From positions 1,376,001 through 1,440,000 of the forward strand of contig NZ_BLPF01000004.1 of assembly GCF_011764425.1 (NCBI RefSeq): a stretch of DNA of 64,000 nucleotides, in the 5' to 3' direction. Each line of letters begins with the position of its first letter. Within the stretch, counting starts at the first letter, position 1. The position numbers were made by a program, and so were the translations under genes. Positions 56,929-64,000 of the stretch are shown here, piece by piece. The stretch comes from Phytohabitans houttuyneae. GTDB lineage: Bacteria; Actinomycetota; Actinomycetes; Mycobacteriales; Micromonosporaceae. The notes under the pieces were generated by a model, which was given only the letters and a program-made list of their open reading frames with translations, had not been told where the DNA came from and did no database searches.

Positions 56929-59900
56929 CTACAAGCTGTCCATTGCGCGGTATATGCGCTGTTCCGAGATGGGATAAGCGGTGCCCAGCGCCTGCGCGAA
57001 GAGGTTGATCCGCAGCTCCTCGATCATCCAGCGGATCTCGTGGAGCGCGTCGCTCGGCGGCACCTCCCGCCGCAGCTGGGCGTACTCCCGCTGGATCTCC
57101 TCGATCACGCGGACCTGCTGCAGGTCGCGCTGGGGATTCTGCGGCAGCCGCTCCAGCCGGCGCTCGATCGCGGTCAGGTAGCGGACCAGATCGCCCATCC
57201 GCCGCTGGCCGGTCGCGGTGACGAAGCCGCGGTACACCAGCGCGGAGAGCTGGGCCCGCACATCGGCGAGCGAGGGCATGAGGTCGAGGCGCGTGGTCGT
57301 CTTGAGGCGCTGCTCCACCTGGTACGCGGCGGCGAGCACCCGCCGCACCTGGCCGAGCACCGTGACGAGCCCGTCCACGTACCCGCCGCGGACCGCGTCG
57401 CGGAGCTTCGCGAAGCCGTCCTCGTCCCACGCCGGGCCGCCGGCACCCGCCATCAGCTGGTCGACGACCGCGCCGGCCGCGTCGTCGAGCAGGTCGGCCA
57501 CGCCCTGGTGCGGGTTGCGGCTGAGCGCCAGCTTGTCCTCGTTGGACAGCCGGCCCTGCATGACCTTCGCGGGGGAGGGCAGGCCGATGAGCAGCAGGCG
57601 GCGGGTGCCGGACCACATCGCGTACCGCTGCTCAGCCTCCGTCTCGAAGACGCCGACGCCGACCGCGTCGCCCTCGTCGACGAGCGCGGGGTACGCCGTG
57701 ACCGCGTAACCGGCGCGCTCCTGCTGGACGGCGCGGGGCAGCGTGCCGACGTCCCACGCGCGCAGGCCGCGCCGGGTGATGCCGGGCGCCGCCGCGGTGA
57801 CGGTCTCGCGCACCGTCTCCCGCAGCCGGTCCTGGAGCGCGGTGAGGTCCTTGCCCTCGGCGAGCATCGCCCCGCTCTCGTCCTCCACCCGAAACGTCAT
57901 CCGCAGATGGTCGGGCACCTTCGAGATGTCCCACGCCTCGCGCGGCACCGGGGTACCGGTCATCCGCCGCAGCTCCCGCTCCAGCGCCTCCAGCAGCGGC
58001 CCGTCCGCGGCCATCCGGGAAAGCGCCGCGCGGGCGTAGTCGGGAACCGGTACGAAGTTGCGCCGCATCGGCTTGGGCAGCGAGCGGATCAGCGCCACGA
58101 CAAGCTCTTCGCGCAGGCCCGGCACCTGGCGGTCGAAGCCCTCCGGGCGCAGCCGGGACAGCAGTGGGAGTGGAATGTGGACGGTGACGCCGTCGGCACC
58201 GGTGCCCGGCTCGAACTGGTACGTCAGCTTGAGCGCGAGCTCGCCCTGCCGCCACTCGTCGGGGTAGTCGGTCGCCTGCACGGTGCCGGCCCGCTCGTTG
58301 ATGAGCATGGCCTTTTCGAACGTGAGAAGGTCGGGCTGGAGCTGCCGGGTCTTCTTCCACCAGCTGTCGAAGTGCCGCGCGGACACCACGTCGGCGGGCA
58401 GGCGCTGGTCGTAGAAGGCGAACAGCGTCTCGTCGTCGACAAGGATGTCCCGCCGGCGGGCCCGGTGCTCCAGCTCCTCGACCTCGTCGAGCAGCGCGCG
58501 GTTTTCCCGGAAGAACGCGTGGTGGGTCTCCCAGTCGCCCTCCACCAGCGCGTGCCGGATGAACAGCTCGCGGGCCAGCGGCGGGTCGATGCGGCCGAAG
58601 TTCACCTTGCGGCCGGTGACCAGCGGCACGCCGTACAGCGTGACCCGCTCGACAGCCATCACCGCGCCCTGTTTCTTCTCCCAGTGCGGCTCGCTGTAGC
58701 TGCGCTTGACGAGGTGGCCGGCGAGCCGCTCCACCCACTCCGGCTCGACCTTGGCGACGATGCGCGCCCACAGCCGCGAGGTCTCCACAAGCTCGGCGGC
58801 CATCACCCACTGCGGCTGCTTCTTGAAGAGGGCCGAGCCGGGGAAGATGCCGAACTTGGCGCCGCGCGCGCCCAGGTACTCGTGGCGCTGGGTGTTTTTC
58901 AAGCCGACGTGCGAGAGCAGTCCACTGAGGAGTGACAGGTGGACCCGCTGCCCGTCGGCCGGGGGCGCCTTGGGCGGTTTGACCGCCTGGCGCAGCTGCC
59001 CGTACAGGTCCTGCCACTCGCGCACCCGCAGGTAGTTGAGGAACTCGTTGCGGCACAAGCGGCGGAACTGGCTGGACGACAGCGCCTTCTGCTGCTCCTC
59101 GACGTACTTCCACAGGTTGAGGTACGCCAGGAAGTCCGACTCCTTGTCGACGAAGCGGGCGTGCTTTTCGTCGGCGGCCTGCTGGTGGTCGGTCGGCCGC
59201 TCGCGTGGGTCCTGGATGGACAGTGCGGCGGTGATGACCAGCACCTCGTGCACGCAGCCGTTGCGCTCGGCCTCCAGCACCATGCGGCCGAGCCGCGGGT
59301 CGACCGGCAGCTGGGCGAGGCGGCGGCCGAGCTTGGTGAGCCGCTCCCCGTCGAGCGCGCCGAGCTCGTGGAGCAGGTCGACGCCGTCCTTGATGTTGCG
59401 GCGGTCCGGCGGCTCCACGAAGGGGAACGCCGCCATGTCGCCCAGCCCCAGCGCGCGCATCTGCAGGATGACCGAGGCGAGGTTGGTGCGCAGGATCTCC
59501 GGGTCGGTGAACTCGGGGCGGCTCAGGAAGTCGTCCTCCGAGTACAGCCGGATGCAGATGCCGTCGGAGGTGCGGCCGGAGCGGCCCTTGCGCTGGTTGG
59601 CGGAGGCCTGGGAGACGGGCTCGATCGGCAGGCGCTGCACCTTGAGCCGGTGGCTGTACCGGGAGATGCGCGCGGTGCCCGGGTCCACCACGTACTTGAT
59701 GCCGGGCACGGTGAGCGAGGTCTCCGCGACGTTGGTGGCGAGCACGACGCGGCGGCCGGTGTGCGACTGGAAGACGCGGTGCTGCTCGGCGTGGGAGAGG
59801 CGCGCGTAGAGGGGGAGGATCTCGGTGTGCCGCAGGTCGTGCTTGCGCAGGGCGTCGGTGGTCTCGCGGATCTCCCGCTCGCCGGAGAGGAAGACGAGGA

Positions 59901-60600
59901 TGTCGCCCGGACCCTCGGCGACGAGCTCGTCGACCGCGTCGAGGATGGCCTGGATCGGGTCCTGCTCGTCCTCCGGCGGGCGGTAGCGGACCTCGACGGG
60001 GTACGTGCGGCCGGAGACCTCCACGATCGGGGCGTCGCCGAAGTGCTTCGAGAAGCGCTCCGGATCGATCGTGGCGGAGGTGATGATCACCTTCAGGTCG
60101 GGCCGCCGGGGCAGCAGCCGTTTGAGGTACCCGAGGATGAAGTCGATGTTGAGGCTGCGCTCGTGCGCCTCGTCGATGATCAGGGTGTCGTACTGCCGCA
60201 GCATCCGGTCGTGCTGGATCTCGGCGAGCAGGATGCCGTCCGTCATCAGCTTGACCAGTGTGCCGTCGCTCACCTTGTCCGAGAAGCGCACCTTGTATCC
60301 GACGGTGCTGCCCAGCGGCGTGTCCAGCTCCTCGGCGATCCGGTCCGCCACCGTCCGCGCCGCGATCCGCCGCGGCTGGGTGTGGCCGATCAACCCCTCG
60401 ACACCCCGCCCCAGCTCAAGACAGATCTTGGGCAGCTGGGTGGTCTTGCCGGAGCCGGTCTCGCCGGCCACGATCACGACCTGGTGGTCGCGGATGGCCG
60501 CGAGGATCTCGTCTTTCTTCTGGCTGACCGGGAGTGCCTCGGGGTAGCTGATCTCCGGCACGCTCTCTCGGCGAGCGGCCAGCCGCAGGTCCCGATCCAT
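56929..60600 (-). CDS. hrpA: ATP-dependent RNA helicase HrpA
   Basis: A 1223-residue DEAH-box helicase of the HrpA type. Walker A is GETGSGKTTQ (about residue 46), Walker B/DEAH is LIIDEAHERSLN, motif III is ITSATIDPERFSKHFG, and motif VI is QRKGRSGRTSDG. The oligonucleotide-binding HrpA C-terminal domains fill the second half (DUF3418). Bacterial HrpA removes stalled or collided ribosomes and unwinds structured mRNAs. It is monocistronic, with the start at ATG 60600 just before MDRDLRLAARRESVPEISYP. Confidence 0.95.
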   Translation of the reverse strand: MDRDLRLAARRESVPEISYPEALPVSQKKDEILAAIRDHQVVIVAGETGSGKTTQLPKICLELGRGVEGLIGHTQPRRIAARTVADRIAEELDTPLGSTVGYKVRFSDKVSDGTLVKLMTDGILLAEIQHDRMLRQYDTLIIDEAHERSLNIDFILGYLKRLLPRRPDLKVIITSATIDPERFSKHFGDAPIVEVSGRTYPVEVRYRPPEDEQDPIQAILDAVDELVAEGPGDILVFLSGEREIRETTDALRKHDLRHTEILPLYARLSHAEQHRVFQSHTGRRVVLATNVAETSLTVPGIKYVVDPGTARISRYSHRLKVQRLPIEPVSQASANQRKGRSGRTSDGICIRLYSEDDFLSRPEFTDPEILRTNLASVILQMRALGLGDMAAFPFVEPPDRRNIKDGVDLLHELGALDGERLTKLGRRLAQLPVDPRLGRMVLEAERNGCVHEVLVITAALSIQDPRERPTDHQQAADEKHARFVDKESDFLAYLNLWKYVEEQQKALSSSQFRRLCRNEFLNYLRVREWQDLYGQLRQAVKPPKAPPADGQRVHLSLLSGLLSHVGLKNTQRHEYLGARGAKFGIFPGSALFKKQPQWVMAAELVETSRLWARIVAKVEPEWVERLAGHLVKRSYSEPHWEKKQGAVMAVERVTLYGVPLVTGRKVNFGRIDPPLARELFIRHALVEGDWETHHAFFRENRALLDEVEELEHRARRRDILVDDETLFAFYDQRLPADVVSARHFDSWWKKTRQLQPDLLTFEKAMLINERAGTVQATDYPDEWRQGELALKLTYQFEPGTGADGVTVHIPLPLLSRLRPEGFDRQVPGLREELVVALIRSLPKPMRRNFVPVPDYARAALSRMAADGPLLEALERELRRMTGTPVPREAWDISKVPDHLRMTFRVEDESGAMLAEGKDLTALQDRLRETVRETVTAAAPGITRRGLRAWDVGTLPRAVQQERAGYAVTAYPALVDEGDAVGVGVFETEAEQRYAMWSGTRRLLLIGLPSPAKVMQGRLSNEDKLALSRNPHQGVADLLDDAAGAVVDQLMAGAGGPAWDEDGFAKLRDAVRGGYVDGLVTVLGQVRRVLAAAYQVEQRLKTTTRLDLMPSLADVRAQLSALVYRGFVTATGQRRMGDLVRYLTAIERRLERLPQNPQRDLQQVRVIEEIQREYAQLRREVPPSDALHEIRWMIEELRINLFAQALGTAYPISEQRIYRAMDSL

Positions 60601-60697
60601 GTCCCGACAAGTTTATCCCGCCTGGCCAGCGCATTTTCCTGGCGCGGCACGGGGCGGGTGCGGGCCGCCTGGGGAATGCGGTCCGCACCCGGCGCGG

Positions 60698-61117
60698 TCA
60701 GCTGATGTTGAAGAGGGGGCCGGTGATGGTGAGGCCGAGCTCGTCGCCGGCGAACGAGAACAGCGCGAAGAGCATGAGCGCCGCGCCGCCCAGTGCGATG
60801 TCCTTCTGGAACTGGATCATTTCAACCTGCCGCCCCTGCGGGTCGGACTCCTTCCAGAACGGGTGCATGAGCAGCGCGGTGGGAATCAGGAAGATGACCA
60901 GCAGCAGGGCGCCGAGGTCCGCCCAGATGCCGAGCAGGACCATCAGCCCGCCGGCGCCGATGATCAGGCCGCTGACCAACGTCGCGGCGAACGCCTGTGG
61001 CACGCCCTTGCTGGACGCGTAGCCGGCCATCGCCTTGGTCTGGGTCAGGTGGCCGACCGCCGACCCGATAAAGAGCGCCGAGAAGAGGATGCGACCAATG
61101 AGAACCAGTATGTCCAT
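60698..61117 (-). CDS. DoxX-family membrane protein
   Basis: A 139-residue protein with four membrane helices. VLIGRILFSALFIGSAVGHLT opens it, the typical DoxX first helix; GVPQAFAATLVSGLIIGAGG and ALLLVIFLIPTALLMHPFW follow; the WKESDPQGRQVEMIQFQKDI segment is a diagnostic DoxX loop. Members are linked to redox or thiol stress. The ATG at 61117 has GGAGGT 5 bases upstream; longer frames lack this. Operator-like inverted repeats lie before it (61156-61190). Confidence 0.9.
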   Translation of the reverse strand: MDILVLIGRILFSALFIGSAVGHLTQTKAMAGYASSKGVPQAFAATLVSGLIIGAGGLMVLLGIWADLGALLLVIFLIPTALLMHPFWKESDPQGRQVEMIQFQKDIALGGAALMLFALFSFAGDELGLTITGPLFNIS

Positions 61118-61155
61118 GCCTACCTCCATCAACGGAGACGACTGCGACGAATACT

Positions 61156-61190
61156 CTTGACCGATCAAGTATCCGCTCGTCAAGTACTTG
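61156..61190. promoter_or_regulatory. two inverted repeats upstream of doxX (operator candidates)
   Basis: CTTGACCGATCAAG (61156-61169) and the perfect palindrome CAAGTACTTG (61181-61190), sharing the half-site TCAAG(TA), lie 39-73 bases before the doxX start. The arrangement suits a MarR- or HxlR-type redox regulator. The rest of 61118-61402 has no gene beyond a possible short peptide. Confidence 0.5.
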
Positions 61191-61339
61191 GTTCAAGTGA
61201 TGGCCGTCGTTGGATCGGTGTCCTGACCTGGTGGCCTCTTAGAGACATGTCGCGTTTGCGCACGCGCACAGCTAGTGACCTGGGCGGCGACGGGTTGCAG
61301 ACTTTCGGACTGGCGCCCCCACAAAGGAGCAGCGGCCCT

Positions 61340-61393
61340 GTGCCGAAGGCAAAGCGGGTGGTCCTCGCGGTTACCGCCGCGGGGGCTCCCTAG
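61340..61393 (+). CDS. possible 17-residue peptide (low confidence)
   Basis: AAAGGAG (61323-61329) precedes GTG 61340, which opens VPKAKRVVLAVTAAGAP and stops at TAG 61391. The basic start and hydrophobic run look like the front of a signal peptide, so this may be the remnant of a lost secreted-protein gene or a real short peptide. It is reported only because of the good ribosome site. Confidence 0.2.
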   Translation: MPKAKRVVLAVTAAGAP

Positions 61394-61402
61394 CCGGCTC
61401 CC

Positions 61403-62143
61403 TTACCGGTCGGCTCGCGCGAGCACCAGGTACGCCATCCCGAGCAGGCCGCGGTAGACGCAGACGTACTCGCGGAGTCGGGCGTCGAGCTCGCAGCGGA
61501 CCTCGGTCGCGCGTGCGCCGTCCGGGTGGTGCAGCAGCCACTCCTGCCGGCCGGCCAGCGCGGTGGACTCGAAGTCGTCCCATTCCCGCTGGTCAGCAGT
61601 GCTCAGGTGGAGGACCCGCCAACCGCGGGCGCGCACCCGCTCGACAAGCTCGGGCAGTGGCGTGATCTCCTCGCCGAGCAGCTCGGTCGCCTCGATCGTG
61701 GTCGGGCGCTCCCAGAACGCCTCGCCGAAAAGCAGGCGGCCGCCCGGCCGGACCAGTCGCGTGAGCCCGTCGAGGGCGGCGACTGTGCCGCCGAAGCCCT
61801 GCGCGGCACCCACGCACATGACCCGGTCGGCGGGGTCCTGCCAGGTCGCCGCCCCCTGCCGCGCGAACGTCACCCGCGCGTCGAGCCCGCGCTCCTTGGC
61901 CAGGGTGCGGGCGCGGTCGACGGACGGGCCGTCGGTGTCGACGCCGGTGCCGGTGGTGTGCGCCCCGCCGGCGTCCACCGCGCGGAGCAGCAGCTCGCCC
62001 CAGCCGCATCCGAGATCCAGCACGTGCGCGCCGTCCGGGACGGCGAACCGCTCGACGAGGAGGGCGCCGTGCGCCTCCGCGAGCGGGGTGTTCCACCGCA
62101 TGCGGGCGTAGCGGACAGTGGCGAGATCATCGGTGACCGACAC
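61403..62143 (-). CDS. class I SAM-dependent methyltransferase
   Basis: A 246-residue methyltransferase. Motif I is VLDLGCGWGELLLRAVDAGG; GVDTDGPSVDRARTLAKERG is motif II; VGAAQGFGGTVAALDGLTRL with VRPGGRLLFGEAFWERPT shows the cyclopropane/UbiE-like region. The C-terminal helix ends YRGLLGMAYLVLARADR. The acceptor is unknown. It starts at GTG 62143 (VSVTDDLATV) in the shared region with the divergent ABC operon. Confidence 0.87.
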   Translation of the reverse strand: MSVTDDLATVRYARMRWNTPLAEAHGALLVERFAVPDGAHVLDLGCGWGELLLRAVDAGGAHTTGTGVDTDGPSVDRARTLAKERGLDARVTFARQGAATWQDPADRVMCVGAAQGFGGTVAALDGLTRLVRPGGRLLFGEAFWERPTTIEATELLGEEITPLPELVERVRARGWRVLHLSTADQREWDDFESTALAGRQEWLLHHPDGARATEVRCELDARLREYVCVYRGLLGMAYLVLARADR

Positions 62144-62232
62144 CTCGTTCAGTCTGCCAGGCTGGGCACCAGCGCGCTTTTAGTTGGGACTCCAGTCCAA
62201 CATCACGCCGTTGTAACGTTTTAGGAGCCCCA

Positions 62233-62261
62233 TTGACGTCGATGTAACGCGACCATAACCT
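62233..62261 (+). promoter_or_regulatory. sigma-A-type promoter of the second ABC operon
   Basis: TTGACG (62233-62238), 17 bases, then TAACCT (62256-62261). Spacing is ideal. The operator at 62266-62283 begins just after the -10, in position to block initiation. GGAGG lies before ATG 62318. Confidence 0.7.
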
Positions 62262-62265
62262 GGGC

Positions 62266-62283
62266 CAGGCAAGCGCTTACCTG
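62266..62283. promoter_or_regulatory. LacI-type operator before the second ABC operon
   Basis: CAGGCAAGCGCTTACCTG is an 18-base inverted repeat with a single mismatched pair. Its core AAGCGCTT is that of the operator at 51655-51668. Either the same LacI protein or a related one encoded outside the window could bind. Confidence 0.65.
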
Positions 62284-62317
62284 TGGGCGCACCTCACTCG
62301 GGCCTCGGAGGTCTCAC

Positions 62318-63586
62318 ATGGGCGTAATGAAACGGTTCACCACCGTTCTCGCCGCCGCGTCGCTTGTTTTCGCCGGCGCGGCTTGCGGCGGTGGCGACGA
62401 GGCGGAGTCGGGGCCGGTCACCCTGCGTTACTCGTGGTGGGGTAACGCCGACCGGGCCGCGCTGGTCCAAAAGGCGATCGACCTCTTCCAGACGAAAAAC
62501 CCCAACATCAAGGTGACCCCGAGCTTCCAGGAGTTCGAGGCGTACTGGCAGAAGATGGCCACCGATACGGCCGGCGGCAACGCGCCGGACGTGCTCCAGA
62601 TGGACTTCGCCTACCTGCGGGAGTACGCGGAACGCGGCGTGCTCTACGACCTCAAGAAGCAGGAGGGCAAAAACCTCGACACCGGCGACCTGCTCGAAGG
62701 GCTCAAGGGCGCAGGCGAGGTCGACGACGGGCTCTTCGCCGTGCCGGTCGCGGGCAACACGTGGGGCTACGTCTACAGCCCGGCCGCGTACGCCAAGGCC
62801 GGCGTGCCGGAGCCGAAGCTCGGCTGGACGTGGAACGACTACCGCACCGCGATGGAAAAGATCACGAAGAGCTCCGGCGGCAAGATGTACGGCGGCGGCA
62901 ACTACATCGGCACGTACTACAACCTCGAGGTGCAGCTGCGCCAGGAGGGCAAGCTGCTCTACACCGAGGACGGCAAGCTCGGCTTCGACAAGCCGCGGCT
63001 GGCGAAGTTCTTCAACGAGGGCAAGCAGCTCGCCGACGCCAAGATCGTGCTGCCGGTCGAGAAGGGCGTGCAGATCAAGCCGAAGTTCGCGCTCGAGCTC
63101 GACCTGATCGCCGGCGACCTGGGCTGGGACAACTTCATGGCGCGGTACGCCGCCGCCACCAAGACCGAGCTCAAGCTCGGCCCGGTGCCCAGCGACAACC
63201 CGGCGCAGCTGGGGCAGTACCTCAAGCCCTCGATGCTGATGAGCGTCTCCGCGAAGTCGGACCACCCCGAGGAGAGCGCGAAGCTCATCGACTTCTTCAT
63301 CAACGACCCCGAGGCGGGCGCGATCCTCGGCGCCAACCGCGGCATCCCGGCCACCAACGCCCAGCGTTCGGCGGTCAAGCTGGAGGGTCCGTTCGCGGCC
63401 GTCGCGGCGTACGAGGAGAGCATCAAGGGGCAGCTGGAGAAGGCGCCGCCCGCGCCGCCGAAGGGTGCCGGCACGATCGAGCAGGCGTTCATCCGGGTCT
63501 CCGAAGAGCTCCAGTACGGCCGGATCAGCGTGGATCAGGCGGTGGACCAGTTCTTCACCGAGGCCGCCGAGACACTCGAGTCGTAG
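62318..63586 (+). CDS. extracellular sugar-binding lipoprotein of an ABC transporter
   Basis: A 422-residue MalE-type binding protein. The signal peptide MKRFTTVLAAASLVFAGAAC ends in a lipobox with Cys23. LRYSWWGNADRAALVQKAID and DVLQMDFAYLREYAERGVL are typical of the CUT1 cluster. GWTWNDYRTAMEKI and NRGIPATNAQRSAV follow. It is first in a rightward operon with permeases and has its own promoter and operator. The sugar is unknown but differs from that of the 49 kb system, as the two share little beyond the family fold. Confidence 0.93.
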   Translation: MGVMKRFTTVLAAASLVFAGAACGGGDEAESGPVTLRYSWWGNADRAALVQKAIDLFQTKNPNIKVTPSFQEFEAYWQKMATDTAGGNAPDVLQMDFAYLREYAERGVLYDLKKQEGKNLDTGDLLEGLKGAGEVDDGLFAVPVAGNTWGYVYSPAAYAKAGVPEPKLGWTWNDYRTAMEKITKSSGGKMYGGGNYIGTYYNLEVQLRQEGKLLYTEDGKLGFDKPRLAKFFNEGKQLADAKIVLPVEKGVQIKPKFALELDLIAGDLGWDNFMARYAAATKTELKLGPVPSDNPAQLGQYLKPSMLMSVSAKSDHPEESAKLIDFFINDPEAGAILGANRGIPATNAQRSAVKLEGPFAAVAAYEESIKGQLEKAPPAPPKGAGTIEQAFIRVSEELQYGRISVDQAVDQFFTEAAETLES

Positions 63587-63590
63587 CGGG

Positions 63591-64000
63591 ATGGCAACAA
63601 CGGCACCAACGCGCCGCAAGGTAGCCACAGGACAACCGGCGGGCCCGCGCACACGGGCCCGCCGGCCTGGCGACGGCCTCGCCGGCTACCTCTTCCTGTC
63701 GCCGTGGATCCTCGGCGTCCTGCTGCTGACCCTCGGCCCGATGATCACCTCGCTCTACCTCTCCTTCACCGACTACAGCCTCTTCACCTCGCCCGAGTGG
63801 GTCGGCCTCGACAACTACAAGCGGATGTTCGAGGACGCGCGGTGGCGGGGTTCGGTGCAGGTGACCGCCATCTACGTCGCGGTCGCCGTGCCGGTGAAGC
63901 TGGCCGCCGCGCTCGCCGTCGCGCTGCTGCTCAACAACAAGCGCAAGGGGCAGGGCTTCTACCGGGCGGCGTTCTACGGCCCGTCGCTGATCGGCGCGAG
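63591..64000 (+). CDS. carbohydrate ABC transporter permease (MalF-type), 5' part only
   Basis: The frame starts at ATG 63591, 4 bases after the binding-protein stop, and runs off the end of the window. A basic, disordered start is followed by GYLFLSPWILGVLLLTLGPM (first helix), SLYLSFTDYSLFTSPEWVGL and DNYKRMFEDARWRG, the usual MalF N-terminal layout. Second and third helices are partly present. It works with the binding protein just upstream. Confidence 0.93.
   Translation, partial: MATTAPTRRKVATGQPAGPRTRARRPGDGLAGYLFLSPWILGVLLLTLGPMITSLYLSFTDYSLFTSPEWVGLDNYKRMFEDARWRGSVQVTAIYVAVAVPVKLAAALAVALLLNNKRKGQGFYRAAFYGPSLIGA

Overview
The window is chromosomal DNA from a very high-GC actinomycete. 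The strong third-position GC bias, the frequent GTG starts and ATGA/GTGA overlaps, the BTAD-type regulators, the XRE/DUF397 pair and several small families typical of the group all point to a Micromonosporaceae-like soil or plant-associated saprophyte. This placement is inference from gene content. I see no tRNA, rRNA, CRISPR array, transposase, integrase or replication origin.

1-10 kb is a sugar and sugar-acid catabolic block. It holds the tail of a DeoR repressor with a tartrate/malate-type dehydrogenase; a leftward operon of two TIM-barrel sugar isomerases flanking a hexulose-phosphate-synthase/ketogulonate-decarboxylase-like enzyme; a divergent rightward operon of a zinc alcohol dehydrogenase and two Gfo/Idh/MocA oxidoreductases; and a leftward pair of one more Gfo/Idh/MocA protein and one more isomerase. 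Together these look like oxidation, epimerisation and decarboxylation steps for one or more rare sugars or polyols.

10-26 kb is mixed housekeeping and regulation: beta-carbonic anhydrase, acetyltransferase, nitrilase-family hydrolase, a BTAD regulator split by two frameshifts, a methyltransferase, SMP-30 lactonase, amidase, an NAD epimerase, two flavoenzymes, secreted proteins, an ECF sigma factor with a SnoaL-like tail opposite a STAS protein, and a PadR regulator. 26-34 kb holds an RTX-repeat secreted protein, a large ATPase/TPR/BTAD regulator, an AlkZ-like protein and a divergent methionyl-tRNA synthetase behind a possible Met-codon leader peptide and attenuator hairpin.

34-43 kb contains an unknown protein coupled to a 4-hydroxybenzoate-hydroxylase-like monooxygenase (frameshifted), a methyltransferase, a UGT-type glycosyltransferase, an exported RidA protein beside a Tat-exported amine oxidase, and an XRE/DUF397 pair. 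44-53 kb is a coherent saccharide-utilisation operon read leftwards: LacI repressor, ABC binding protein, two permeases, a secreted COG5368-type glycosidase and a GH39-type glycosidase. A membrane-anchored carbohydrate-binding protein lies upstream. At 54 kb is a secreted animal-type haem peroxidase fused to a C-terminal cellulose-binding CBM2. The right end carries an HrpA helicase, DoxX, a methyltransferase and the start of a second sugar ABC operon with a clear promoter and operator.

Two things cut across the window. Related intergenic repeats sit just after stop codons, always in the same orientation as the gene before them; one family has three 60-bp copies. Several genes also carry apparent single-base losses, mostly in short G/C runs, which looks more like residual assembly indels than real gene decay.
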